From Ligustrum vulgare (lineage: Eukaryota; Streptophyta; Magnoliopsida; Lamiales; Oleaceae): DNA of 64,000 bases. Below are positions 24,708-36,778 of the stretch, in pieces (positions within the stretch are counted from its first letter, which is position 1; each line of letters opens with the position of its first letter). A program made the translations under genes and the position numbers. The notes beneath the pieces were generated by a model, which was not told where the DNA came from, made no database searches, and was given only the letters and a program-made list of their open reading frames with translations. The stretch lies in NCBI GenBank assembly GCA_963555705.1, contig OY743190.1, positions 24,001,491-24,065,490 of the forward strand. Reading direction: 5' to 3'.

Positions 24708-25719
24708 TTTATAGAACCACCTTAACATAAAAACAAATACTCGCATTATACCTCACTAGTATCGTATCTCTTATATGTACAGATATATGTAAAAGTTAGT
24801 CAAACGTCATGGAAACTAAGAAATAAGTATGCCATCACTCACTGCGAAAAACCGGAACTCATGGTCCCTTTCAATAAAGGCTGGTATCTAACTTTGCCAA
24901 GCAAAAAATCAAGTTAATAATAGTACTTTCTCAGGCTCAAATCTTTATTTTTTTCACCCAATAATATCTTATAAATTATACCTCAGATCTCTGAATGTCA
25001 AAAGTAGTAACTACAAGGCTTTCACCTTCACACGACTCCACACACAAGCTTGACATCTCCTATAAAAATATACAACTCCAATCCATCATTAGGAAAAAAA
25101 TTGAAAAAATAAAAAGTTGGCAATCACAGTATATTTAATTCAGCAAAGCAATAGATTCTTGACGTTAAATCACAATATTAGATTTCAGCTAAAGATGAAT
25201 GAATATTAGAAAAATAATAAATCACAATATTATTCCCCACACTTTAGAAATTATTGATCAATTAGATCCTCATACAGATCACCAAATATATAAAAGACGA
25301 AAAATATTACGTTAAAGGAAAAACCCATGAAAAACAAATCTAGAGTGCAATCTGTAATATTAAGTTTTAATAGCAAAAACATTCCTAAACTTCATTAGAT
25401 CCAATTTTACACAATAAAATAGGTCCAAAATTTATGTATATTTCTCAATAATGTGAACATTATTACTTCAAGAAGAAAAAGAAATGATTCCAAAGTTCAA
25501 GAAAACCAAATCTAGAGCAGTCTTAAACTAGATCCAATTTTACAATAGCAAACTTCAAACCTCCTACTTAAAAAGTCGACAAACCAAAACTAAAATTTAC
25601 TTCACATCAATTCACAAAAACATCAAAGAAACAAAGATCGAAACATTTTTATATACATATAAACAAGAAAATATCCACACCGCATAATAATACACAGATC
25701 TGAGTTAGAGAAAATGATA
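24708..25719. other. AT-rich stretch with no recognised gene
   Basis: Between the copia 5' LTR and the purine-rich CACTA-like leader. No ORF, LTR border or RNA gene is recognised. It may be intron-like interior of the decayed CACTA-like element whose end lies at about 26325. Confidence 0.4.
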
Positions 25720-26325
25720 TTCTTAGTCTTGGTAAGTTGAGCAAATGAAGACAGAGATGAAAAGCACTCGACCGGAGGTGATGGTGGTGGTGGTGAGCGT
25801 ATTGGCCTGCGATGAGATGAGGGAGGAGGGGCGTGGCTGGCTAGAGAAGTTGAGAGAGGGAGTTTAGAGTTGGGGAAGAGACTTAGGGGCTTGTAGGTGA
25901 AGGTGACGAGGACGTGGTGGTGCTGCTGACCGACGACACGATGAGGGAAGAGGTTCGGCCAACGAGGATAACGCTCGAGAGAGGGAGATGAGAGATTGTG
26001 AGGGAAAGGAAAGGGTAAGTAGTTTAGGCGGTTTTTACTGGCTATAGATATCGGTTTTGTAAAAAAGGATGCATATTTAAAACAAAAGGCATTGGTTCTT
26101 TCAAGAACCTACGCCTTTTTTAGCTTATAGGCGTCGATTTTAGTACTATAATCGACATCTTTTCTCAGCACTTAATATATGCGTTGGTTTTTAGTAAGCA
26201 ACCGACACGTTTATTTGACATTTATTTACGAATATGCCACTGTCCTTTTATACCCGTATGTTGTTCTAAAAAAGACGTATATTCCACTATTTTTTGGATA
26301 AATTTGTACTAGCACATTTGTCCCT
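25720..26325 (-). mobile_element. Terminal fragment of a decayed CACTA-like transposon
   Basis: The right tip, read on the minus strand, is TGCTAGTACAAATTTATCC, close to the CACTAGTACAGAATTACC tip of the intact CACTA at 31724. It is followed by subterminal repeats of the AGGCGTCGATT...AATCGAC type (26080-26210), shared with 31860-31965 and 51680-51900. Next to them is a GC- and CT-rich leader (25735-26010). The tip bases CACTA have mutated to TGCTA, and no opposite end or 3-bp duplication was found. Confidence 0.65.
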
Positions 26326-26346
26326 GCGTGTGACAAACACAAATAT

Positions 26347-26682
26347 GTGCCTAACCCTCGATATAGGACTCGTCACAAAATAATGGTTCGAGGTTTGTCT
26401 CTACTTGTTTTTCATTGTGGTGAGTTAAGTCACATACGTCCCAAATGCCATCATATTCTGAATAAAAAGTATAACATGGGATTTAGTAGGAATCATAATC
26501 AAGAGTCTGTTGGTCAAATTAAATTTCTTGCTAATCAAGTTAACAGGTTGACAAAATTGATGACACAAATGTCTGGTAAGTTTTCTGCTACTAGACAGGA
26601 ATGGGTGAAGAAGAGTGATCATAGGAATCTTAATATTGGTCACAATGCTCTTATGGGTAAAAGCGTGTTAATACCTAATTGA
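26347..26682 (+). pseudogene. SIRE-like gag C-terminal fragment
   Basis: The ORF includes HCGELSHIRPKCHH (the C-x2-C position of the zinc knuckle reads FHC here), then FLANQVNRLTKLMTQM and RQEWVKK. This order (CCHC with HIRP, NQVNRLTK heptads, WVRK) is typical of the C-terminal part of SIRE/Maximus gag. The start Met is not the original one; the N-terminal part is missing. The first Cys of the knuckle appears changed. Confidence 0.75.
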
Positions 26683-28308
26683 TTGGGTATTTCTGGTGCA
26701 TGCATGTGTCTATATCACATGTATGATTATTTATTGTTGCATGCATCCTATTTATTTACTCGCTTTTTAGGTAGTTGTTTTAATTCTTGCATGTGCATTT
26801 TTATGATTACTTTGGCACATGCATGTGTTTTTTTTTTTTTTTTTTTGATTTATGCTTTATTTTTATTTTGTGTGATACATTCTCATGCTTTCAATTTTGG
26901 AAAAAAAAAAAAAAAAAACTGAAAAATGGAAAATTCAAAAACATTGGAATTTTGAAAAACAACAAAAACAGTTTGTTTGAATTAGATATTTTTACAGCAT
27001 GACGTAAAACTTACTTAAACTTGTGTGTTGTGACCATGTTTAAGTTTATTTAATTAGCTGTAGCATAATTCCATTACTTGCTTAGGATACTAAGAAGTAC
27101 TTAGTATAGGTATCTTCATGTAGCATCTGCACTGCACACACTTTGATATTGTAAGTGGGACTTAACCGCGTGTGTGAGATTTGGGATGACAATCTCTTTT
27201 TGGTAAGATGACTATGAACATAAATTGACCAACTTTAGTAGATCTAAACTCTAATAAATCCCCTTGTAATAAAAATGCTCATAACTTAATGTTCTTCGTC
27301 GGGATCTATTTGACTCGAGTTATTAAGCCTAAGGGGTACTTCATCACCTGATGCCTATGGTCAACTGAATTGGGTTAACCGGCCAAAAGATTGCTACATG
27401 GATCATTTTAGTCTACTAATGAGGGGAACTTACACTTAAAATGAGAAAAATTAATGAGCTTGAAAAAGTTTGAAATTCAATGAAAAATATGCTTGAAGTA
27501 AGGTAGAGTTTGATATAAACTTGCAAATTATAAGTTTCAATTTTTAAGGTCCACTTTGCATTATAATGGTTAGACTTTCAAAAGTAGGGAAATAAGCTAA
27601 TTGACAGTGATGTTTAATTTGCATGTTCTTTCCACAAATATAAGGTGGAGTCCTACTTACAAAGGTTTAGTGGCACATTACACACTTGAGTCACTTATAT
27701 AATTTACTCAATTTTAACTTGAGTTAAGTATGTTGGAAGAGTTTGCATTCATTGATTATACTTAGGCATTCTAACTACATCATTTTTAAGTTGTTCCACA
27801 TTTATTCCAAAAAAACTGATTTGAAAATTGTGCCCTTCATCATTTGTGATAAAAAGGGGGAGAAAAAAAGGATGTGGAAAAAGTATTGCATGAAATTCTA
27901 TATTTTGTATTTTTGCATGAATTCTATGTTATGGGGGTCTTTGGGGAGAGACGTAGATACATATCCTACTGCATAAAATTTCGAGTGTTCAGAATGGGGA
28001 GAATTTGTTTTGCATTCCATATTGCATAGTTGTTAGAGTTTTGATGTTTAGGTGTAAATGTTTTGGTTGGTGTTTTTAATTGACATTTATATCATGTCTC
28101 AAACTAGCATGCATATATTTATGATTGTGTGATTTAATTGCTATATTTTGTATCATACGCCTTTACACTTGGTATTTGAGTTTTTGATGTCAAGAAGCAA
28201 GTATTACAAGGAATGCATGAGACAGAAGAGCATGGGTAGTGTAAAATATTTATTTACTATTTTGACTTTATTATAGTGTTTTGTTACGGAATGCCAAAGG
28301 AGGAGATT

Positions 28309-29277
28309 GTTAGGTTTTTGATGTAATTGGCAATCCCGTGATCAAAATGACTTGTTTATAAAGTCCCAATTGGAGTCAAAGTATGGTAGTTAGTTTAGTT
28401 GTGTATTTGGGTTCAAGAAGAACAAAGAAGTGTTTAATACGACTTGTGATGCAATTAGAAGTTAAAGATGAATCCAAATCTCGCAAGGATAATGATCAAA
28501 TTTCCAGTCATAGGTTGAGACTTCATTTTCGCATAGCACACATCCGAATTGGAAAAATATTATTTCTACAAGAATCTTGTATATTTTGGATAGATTCTGT
28601 TTCGCAAATTTTAAGGTTCCTACAATCCTAAACTATCTCAGACACTTCATACTATATATACCTAAGCCCTATGCATGAAAATTATATGGGTTGTTGTCTA
28701 TTTTTTTGAACCATAACATATACATATATCCAATTGTTGATCTCATGATTTGATGATCCAAGACCCAAATTCACCATTGTTTGAATTCCTTAGTTTCTTG
28801 TGATCCAACAACCTAAATTAGGAAAATATCACTTGTTCCTAATCTAAAACACACATGTCCTTATAATCTTAAGGAATACTTCTTCAATTGTAAAGATCAG
28901 AGATACTGGAGGTTGATCAAGGTTGAATTACAAATGTAGGAAGTTAACAAAGACGGGGAGTTCTTGAGGTATCCACTGGGAAGAAGCATCAAGATCTGAA
29001 AGTTGCTATAGGTAGCTGTATTTTGGGTTAGCAGGGATACATTTACGTAGTCCAGCAGGGGAAGCTAGATAAATCTAACTGTAACCGAAATTGCTTATAG
29101 TGGAGGTAACTAGCTTGATCATAGAGTATTTCCCACATTGGGTTTCTCCGTCATCATATCGTGTGTTATTGACTGTTTTATGATATTTTTCTGTGGCATT
29201 CAAACATAGGATAATTGGACTTGTATGTTTAATCATCTAGAAACTATTAAAAATGACTTGTTCGTTTCAATCCAACA
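28309..29277 (+). repeat. 3' LTR of the SIRE-like derivative
   Basis: It starts TGTTAGGTTTTTG after AAGGAGGAGAT and probably ends TCCAACA at 29277 (969 bp). GTTGA follows; its partner at the lost left end cannot be checked. Confidence 0.7.
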
Positions 29278-30039
29278 GTTGAGATTCACCATACTAATCA
29301 AACAACTCAAACTAAAACATTAAGAATCACTCCTTTTGCATAAGTGAGGTGTGTTTTTAAAGGAACACACTTTTACCAAGCAAAGAACAACACTTGTGTC
29401 GCATTTCACACTGACTAACCATTGATCCCCACATCTCACCCATAGTTATCATTGAACTTTAGGTTTTAATACAATACAAGAATTTTCGGGCAAGCGATGC
29501 AATATTTGGACGAATGGAATATTGGACGAAATACAAGCAAAGAGACAATTCTCCAATCCAATCCACGATCTATTGTTATTATTCTAGGAGGTATTCACAA
29601 CATGAGCAATTCGGAAAGTCATGGTAGTTAATACAACCAAAAGTTGATAAAAATGTGGATGAAAGAAGTTGGATAATCATGGGAAATTACTAAAAGAAGT
29701 TACAAAATATAAGGAATTGGGCTGGAGTTGTTTCAAGACAATTACTAAGTGAAGAAACAATTCTTGTAGTAGTTGTAAATATTGTAAAAACTTAGGCATT
29801 GAGAAGGACCAACAAGTCAAACCTCTCAAAATAGTGATGCAATTTTCTCATCTTAGATTTTATTAAAATTACTTTATTTTAGTTTGTATGCTTGTGCCCC
29901 TTGGAGGCATCTTGCAAATTATGTTTTTTAGTGCAAAACACACCCTTGTGGAACTTTATCTTAAGAGTTTTGTCCGTTACATAATTTCCAGATCCCTTTT
30001 TAATTGTTAGCACGAGCGAAATAAAATCGGTCCAAAACA
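29278..30039 (+). repeat. Probable 5' LTR (part) of T2
   Basis: AT-rich sequence without coding signal, ending in ACAATTTCGCA just before the PBS-like CATGCCTAGTGGGAC. No second copy is inside the window, so its LTR status is inferred from position only. Confidence 0.45.
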
Positions 30040-30062
30040 ATTTCGCATGCCTAGTGGGACAC
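30040..30062 (+). other. Primer-binding region of T2
   Basis: The sequence GCATGCCTAGTGGGACAC lies immediately before the gag leader. It resembles the CTAGTGGGAC-type PBS region seen in several plant Tat elements; the primer tRNA is not assigned. Confidence 0.5.
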
Positions 30063-30078
30063 TTAGTGTAAGAAGATC

Positions 30079-31723
30079 TTGAAGAAACATGCCTCATAAA
30101 AATTCTAATGAGGAGCCAGTTGCACATCGATTTCTTCCTCCTATAATCGAAAAACAATTTGAAGGTCAGCAAAGCCTAGACATAGGATGATTTCATATTC
30201 GTTATGAACAAATGACGAAGTTAAGCCCAGGCACCATGCGTGGATAATTGGGAGAACTCACTCAAGACATCTTTGAGAAGGTGAATTTACAAGTATTCAT
30301 AAGGTAGAAAGACTTGCTCGAAACGAAAATAGGCAATATCGAAATATGACCAATCAGTTGTATACACTGAATGAACTTATATACAAAATGGTAGGCCACT
30401 TATGTCAAACTAGTCCAGGAGAGGAAATAACTATTTCCAAACTAGGAGTTTAATAGGAAATAATTCACCAAATGAAAATACAAGTGTTGGTTTACCAACT
30501 ATCTACATGAGTCCTGGCCTAGAAACACCACATATCGATCTATCCAATGCAAAGGGTCTTGGATCTTCTAACGTGGAAGGTGTAGGAACATCTAATATGG
30601 GGTACTTTTAATATAAGGGAAAATGTCCCAAACATAGGACCAAATACTACACATATTAATGACGGAGCAAACCAATCATTTATTTTTACTAATGAAGTAA
30701 ACAATGGTCAGTTCATGCCTAATGTTTGGGTTAATCCTGTTATACCACTAGCAGCACTATATGTACCACAACAAATAGGGGTTCCATTTGATCCTAACAC
30801 CACGTTATGGGAGAAAATAGTGGAAATCTTATAGGATCAAATGGATTTTGGAATATGACTGGTAATTCTCCCAACACAAAGAAAACCTTACAGGTAGATC
30901 AAATGTATCCTCGGCCTAAAAGGTTTAGAGTGCCTAAGTTTTCTTTGTCAATTAGTTTAGAAGAAGTGTCCAACTTAGAACACATAGGGTGTTTTACATT
31001 ACAATGTGGCAAAATTACAGATTACCATAAAATAAGATTGTTTGCAAGTTCACTAACTGATAAAGAGAAGAGATCTAATAAAGGGACTCATTATAGAGAC
31101 CCCATTTTGAAAGTCATACCAGAGATACTATTCAAGATGAGGCCGAGGTCTATTTGGATGAATTTTTTAAAGGAGACACTTATACTTGTCCTATATTAAC
31201 TAAAATAGTAATATCAAATAAAGACGAACTAGGAAAAGAAGAAAATAAAAAAGTTGGGGTATTTCATTTGATGTTGGATAGGCTGATATAATATTTGATC
31301 AGTTGTATAATGATAAACAGATAAAATTGAGCTATGAACATAAACTGCCAAACCTTGAATTTATTAAAGGTAAAAATATTATAAATGGCACAATGCATGG
31401 CCTGATATGATTGATAATTCCCTAGTTTTTCGCAATGTATTACAAGATGCTATTGAAACAGGGAAAATTACTTTTGAATCGAAAAAGAAGATGGAGGTGG
31501 ATGAAAATTCATTCCCACAGCCAGTAGATGTTGATAGGATTTATCAAAGTTAAACAAATAGGATTTATCAAAATTCAAGTTGGTGGTGGATGAAGGGGAG
31601 GATGAACCACTTCCTAGTGCTTTTCAAAGATTAAAAAGAAAGGCTATATATGAAGGAAGTGAAAATCTATATGTTAGATGCCACAAGGAAACACGTTGGG
31701 ATGTCAAAATTCGACAGAAGGAT
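30079..31723 (+). pseudogene. T2 gag (broken)
   Basis: The first ATG of the frame is at about 30090 (MPHKNSNEEPVAHRF). Recognisable gag core: RFRVPKFSLSISLEEVSNLEHIGCF, LQCGKITDYHKIRLFASSL (30950-31060), EVYLDEFFKGDTY, then WHNAWPDMIDNSLVFRNVLQDAIETGKITFE (about 31385-31480) and MEVDENSFPQP. The last is the usual Tat gag C-terminus with CHWHNAWSH...C...R..IQ.AI motifs, here partly mutated. It ends at ENLYVRCHKETRWD where the CACTA inserted. Many stops and frame changes. Confidence 0.8.
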
Positions 31724-31859
31724 CACTAGTACAGAATTACCTAAAAAAAAGTAACACATTTGCGTTGTTTTTAAATAAATCCGACACCTATATAAAACAC
31801 GGTGGCAATTTTGTAAATATAAGTTAACAATACGCATCATTTGTCATGTATGAACCAAC

Positions 31860-31965
31860 ACGTAAAGGTAACGGTGATCAAGGGCATCGGTTGTACTGTA
31901 TGAACCGACGCCCAAAATAATATTATAGGCGTCAGTTTATAGTAGAAATCGACGCCTAAAGATGT
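31860..31965. repeat. Left subterminal repeats of CACTA
   Basis: Inverted words such as GGGCATCGGTTGT...GAACCGACGCCC and AGGCGTCAGTTT...AAATCGACGCCTAAAG. Such motifs are transposase-binding sites in En/Spm elements. Confidence 0.85.
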
Positions 31966-31974
31966 GGTATTTCT

Positions 31975-32180
31975 TTCTTATGCGCGCCTTTTCTCTTCAT
32001 TTTCCACTCACACACTCTTCTCCTCTCTTCTAAACCCGATGCCGCAGGACACCACCACCACTACGATTGACCCCGACGCCGCGCGACACCACCACATTGA
32101 CGCCACCCACTCTCTTTCTCACTCTCTCTCTCTTCCTGCCGCCTGCCGGTTTCCTTCCCCCACCGCCCACCAGTATTTAC
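31975..32180 (+). other. CACTA leader, CT- and GC-rich
   Basis: Rich in TCTCTC runs, CACCAC and GCCGCCTGCCGG. It resembles the inverted leader at 25735-26010. The 73-aa ORF (31964-32185) is low-complexity and runs into the inserted solo LTR, so it is not called a gene. Confidence 0.55.
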
Positions 32181-34390
32181 TGTAGCGACCAGAAATTTTA
32201 AGTTTAACGATGAAATTTTATGTTAAGAGTTCAAAAGTATTTTAATGAGTTTGTGACGTTGCTACGACACTTCCTAATGTTTTAAATTAATTGTTGGTCA
32301 CGATATGATGTTACATGCATTTTCCTAGCAATTATTTTGTTTAATTATGAGAAACATTTTATCATGTTGCATATTCGAATTTGTACTATTTTAAAGTATC
32401 GAATTCATTGGTCGAGCCGAGATATTTAAGTGTTTTAAATTAATGTCTTTCTTTTTTTTTAAAAATTGAAAATTTTAATTGGGTCAAATATTTAAAGATA
32501 TTTTAAAGTTAATAAAAGTATATCAACATTGGTGTCATTTTGTAACTTACATTAAATAGTGCAAGTCGGAGTCGAGGAAAAATTTATTTGGTCAAGATTG
32601 ACCTAAGTTATTTCAACTTAAGGGAAATATGGGATTTATAAATCTTTTATGATTATTTTATTATTATTATCTATACATGTATACACACAAAAACCATCCT
32701 ACTGTCAGTACATCTACGTTCCAAGAGGTTGATCCAAATGATTTGTATATATCCTAATATTGAATTTCAAATTGGGCCACAGGGTATCATTATCTTTTCC
32801 TAACGTGTCAATAGCAGTTCCCAATTTTTCACCATCATTGGTTATATATTTCACTCTCCCATTTGACTTCACTTCCGATACGGTTTCTGTGTCAAATTAT
32901 ATTAATCCCATCACTTCACTGATTAACAAAAATCCTACAATCTTAAAAGAGTGGAAGGCTTTTTTACTGTTCACAAGCCGTTTTACAAATTGAGCCGATC
33001 TAGTCGAGCCAAAAAATTGATTTTTAATGTAGATATTTCTTCTTCCAGGGTACAATTCCTTCGGCTCTCTAGCCGACTGGCACCAGCATCGCTGAAAAAT
33101 CGATGTTGACCAGACTTTCTTTTTTGTGGATTTCTAACATCATAATAAAAAATGGCATAATCAACTAAAGGACGTTTGGAAGACAGTTCTGGGTTTATTG
33201 GAATAAAGAAGCGAGGAATCCTAAGAGGAGAGCTTCAACGTTATGATGTGAAGATAATTTGGAGAGGTGAAGTATCGAGAATAGGAGGAACAACCTTATG
33301 ATGTGAAGATAATTTGGATTGGAGAGGTGAAGTAAATTCTAGGTTACTTGTTTGTTTAGAGGTTGATTTGGAGTTATCATTAATGTAATTTGTCCTCCTT
33401 CCCACCTAGAATATATTTCATTAGCTTGTATCTTACAAATCATATTGTGTCTAATAAAAGCTGAACATGAGAAAATAATGGGTTTAAATTCACTTTTATA
33501 TGTTTATTATATTGTACAGAAGAGTAAATAGTATGAATTTCAGTTTCTTTAATTTCAAATTTTGTTCAATCTTCCAACTAAAAAATCAGCAAAAAAAATT
33601 ATTGTACTAAACACAAAATTAAAGAATATAAATTTAAGTACACACACGTTACTGAGTTCTTAAATTGTAGTAAATCTTAGAACTAAATACGTTAGGAAAA
33701 AAATTAACTAAAAGCAGAAAGTTTTTCTCTTCCTTTTGCAAATTCAACTAAACAATTTTTGAAAAGTTTAATGTAGTATCCTCTCCCATACACAAGTTGT
33801 TACGCTTTTGAATTTAATATTATGCTAGCATGAAATTTGTGTCAATCTCTTATGTTTGCTGAAATGCGTAGCTATTATGTGCTAATTTATTTATTGGAAT
33901 GCTATGAAATTATTTACGATGGGATTATGATTGATGATTGAAGGTAATAATCTAATATGTTGTGATTGAAGGTAATCACCTGTGAGTGAAGGTAATCACA
34001 GTAAAATTTATTAACTGGCCATGTTAAAATATTTCTCAAAGATGAAAGTTGATGTTGACATTAAATCAAATGTTGGTATATTTTAATTTCATTAGCATGT
34101 GCATATACTACTGAGTATTTCTTCGAAATGGTCATATTTAAAAAAATTACAGATTGAAGGGCTGGACAAGGCGTGATGGCGACAGTAGTGAATAAAATTT
34201 AAATTTTTATGTATTTATGTTGGGACTTATTTATGTTAATGTTGCAATACAGTTTTAAAACTAAATAAAGTTCTTGGAATGTAATTCTTTATCAATTAAA
34301 TGTTACTTTTGAAAAAATGTATACTTTGATTAATGTATGGAAAATTTCAGATTATGGGTTGCACTTTGAAAATTTACGGGAGGTTGTATA
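32181..34390 (+). mobile_element. Solo LTR (TGTAGCGACC family) with mutated 3' tip, TSD TTTAC
   Basis: It starts TGTAGCGACCAG and has the inverted tip GTTGCTACGA at about 32258-32267. It ends GGTTGTATA, with the usual CA changed to TA. TTTAC is present on both sides (32176-32180 and 34391-34395). The family stem-loop is at 34113-34133. Length is 2210 bp. The perfect duplication supports the boundary despite the altered terminal dinucleotide. Confidence 0.83.
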
Positions 34391-34395
34391 TTTAC

Positions 34396-35350
34396 AATTT
34401 TTGAGTGTATCAAAATGAAAAATGACCCTTTATTTGTTAACTACCATATATATGGAACTGAAATCAGGTCATTTGGAGACTCGTAGAATTTATTATGAAT
34501 TTTTTCGTAAACTGCGATGGGGCAGTTTCGAAATCAGTGACCAGCCCGTTTAAAAAAATAATTTCGTACTTCAAATGTAGATATTAAGATCCCAAATTTT
34601 TTTATGTTGTTTTTATATGAGTTCTGGACACTGTAGTAAAATTTCATAATTTTTAGATGTCGTTTTCCATTTTAAATATTTTTTTACAAACAAACTGTAT
34701 TACTCGGGAAAAATGGCATTAGTTGCAGAATTTGTCTAAGACCTCTTCAAACGATTTATATATATATATATATATGGGTGTGTGTGTATGTATAAATCCG
34801 TAAATGTATGTATATATCTATAAATATAAGTATATTTTTTTAGTTAATGTGTGAGCACACACACACACACAAATGTAAATATTTATTTATTTTAGTTTTT
34901 AAAAATTAACTATTTGGAAAAGATTGTATATATAGATGTTTGTTTATATAAATTTGAAAAGCTTAAGAATTTAGGTTTGTATATATGGTTAATTCAAATT
35001 TTGGGATTTGTAAATTTGAGGTATGTTATTGTGGTCTTTGGTGCTATTGATGGGCTTTGATTATGAAATTTTTGTTGTTGAGGAGTTGAGAATAGATTTT
35101 GGATTAATTTTGGAGTAGTCGACAATATAGAATTTTGAACTATGTTGTGTTTGAGTATTGAATATGTTGATTTTGAATATTTTGATTTTATTGTGGCATT
35201 TTCATTCCCCCTACGGGTTGGATAAGTCCCACTTATAGGGGGATTTTGTCAAAATTTTTGTAGAAATTTTATAAATTAAAAAATAATGTTTAAAGAGATT
35301 TCATTTACTAAATACATGTTGAATATGTATTTTCATATAGGTCTTTAGAA
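34396..35350 (+). other. CACTA intron-like AT-rich region, no Transposase_21
   Basis: About 950 bp with (AT)n near 34757-34776, an ACACAC run and no coding signal. It lies where the DDE transposase domain should precede DUF4218, so a deletion of that domain is inferred. Confidence 0.55.
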
Positions 35351-35830
35351 ATGGCTCGTAGTTTGATGTATGGGAGATGTAATACGCATGAATATGTGAA
35401 GGGTGTTGAAGAGTTTATGGTGCATTTTGTTCACTTGGTGAGAGAAATTAAGATTTGTTGTCTGGTGTTCATGAAATATATGTATCCATTTGAGAGGTAC
35501 GTGGGTATATTAAAAGGATATGTGCGAAACCGATTTTGACCTGAAGGCAATATCATTGATGGTTATTTTGCTGAGGAGGGTATTTAATTTTGTACTGATT
35601 ACTTAGATGATGTTGATGCTATTGATATTCCTAAATCTCGTCACGAGGGAAGATTGAAAGGTAAAGGTACGATTGGATGCAAAACAATTGTTCCCAGTGT
35701 TGAATTGCGAGACAAAGCACATCTCCTTGTCTTACAACACCTTATTGAGGTGCATCCGTACTTGGATGAGCACATGTCCATTTTTAAGGTGGAAAAATCC
35801 TTCAAAAATTGAACAGTGGGTGACTAATTA
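35351..35830 (+). pseudogene. CACTA TNPD-type transposase, DUF4218 part
   Basis: Reads MVHFVHLVREIK, MYPFERYVGILKGYVRNRF, EGNIIDGYFAEEGI.FC, DIPKSRHEGRLKGKGTIG and RDKAHLLVLQHLIEVHPYLDEH. These are the conserved DUF4218 region and its downstream linker from plant CACTA transposases. At least two stops (near 35538 and 35587) and a later frame change near 35810 break it. Upstream transposase sequence is absent. Confidence 0.9.
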
Positions 35831-35891
35831 ACATAATCGCTCTTTCGCAAAATGGTTCAAAGACCTATATGAAAATACATATGGGTCCGGT

Positions 35892-36395
35892 ATGCTTGTG
35901 AGGTCTTATGAAGTATATGACATTAATGGGTATGCATTTTATATAAAACGTCCAGATGATAAAAGCATAATGCAAAATAGTGGAGTGAGGCAAGTAGCAC
36001 TATCAAGAAATTTCTCTAGTGCCAAAGATACCTGGCCAATAGATGTCGCAATATCTTATTATGGTGTTATTGAGGATATTTGGGAACTTGATTACATGGA
36101 ATTCAAGTTTTCTCTCTTTCGATGTAAATGGGTTGATAACCGATGGGGTTTTTGGGTTGATGAATTAAGCTTAACTTTGGTGGATTTTGGTTGGCTGAGT
36201 TATCTCGGTGAGCCATTCATACTAGCATCACAAGCAAAACAGGTATTTTACGTTCTTGATCTTACCAATACTAAGTGGTCCATTGTCCTTCAAGGCAAAA
36301 GACAAATTATTGGCATTGGTGAAGTGGTGGATGAAAAAGACTACGATCATTTTGATGAAACCCCTCCAATCGGATGCACTTATAGGGGAAGATAA
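35892..36395 (+). pseudogene. CACTA TNPD-type transposase, DUF4216 part
   Basis: A 167-residue open stretch with YDINGYAFYIKRPDD, NSGV, YYGVIEDIWELDYMEFKFSLFRCKW, DELSLTLVDFGWLSYLGEPFILASQAKQVFYV and GIGEVVDEKDYDHFDE. These match the DUF4216 domain at the C-terminal end of CACTA transposases. The downstream frame shift after GCTYRG separates the tail. It follows the DUF4218 piece directly, as in intact elements. Confidence 0.9.
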
Positions 36396-36778
36396 TCTGG
36401 AAACAAATTACATGCGTTGGGATCATGAAGAAGGATTGTGGATTGATCATCGTTTGTGATTACAAATTGTGTAAGATCATTTACATTCTTACTTATAACT
36501 TTCTATTCATTATTACCTTTCGTCTGTGATAAGTAATTAATTATGTAAGATCATTCACATTCTTACTTATAACTTTGAAATATTGTTTAGTAATGTAAGC
36601 AGATACGTGAATAATCTTGTGAAAGACATGGCTGATTCTTTCAGTTCATCAGACGGTCGGCGTAATAGCCAAAGGAAAAAGATGAGAGGACCAACAACTT
36701 GTGAGAATATGAAGAAGAAGAGGGAGGAAGTAAAAGTCATTAAGTTTCATGATCGCAATAGGCCGATCGGACCATATA

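Larger units (their letters stand above)
26330..29277 (+). mobile_element. SIRE-like Ty1/copia derivative without pol
   Basis: It contains a gag zinc-knuckle fragment (26347-26682), then a long noncoding 3' region with SIRE-like features (poly-T 26827-26846, poly-A 26900-26918, KKGEKK-type AAAAAGGGGGAG at 27850), a polypurine tract CCAAAGGAGGAGAT and a 3' LTR from 28309. Protease, integrase, RT and RNase H are absent between gag and the 3' region. No 5' LTR or PBS is found to the left, where it abuts a CACTA fragment. Confidence 0.75.

Noticed and set aside
24757..24771. CACTAGTATCGTATC as a possible left end of the decayed CACTA-like element
   Set aside because: Only CACTAGTA matches the known tip, no subterminal repeats lie next to it, and no 3-bp duplication pairs it with 26325.
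27743..27976. 77-aa ORF in the SIRE-like 3' region
   Set aside because: It contains the KKGEKK stretch that recurs as noncoding purine-rich sequence in this family; no domain.
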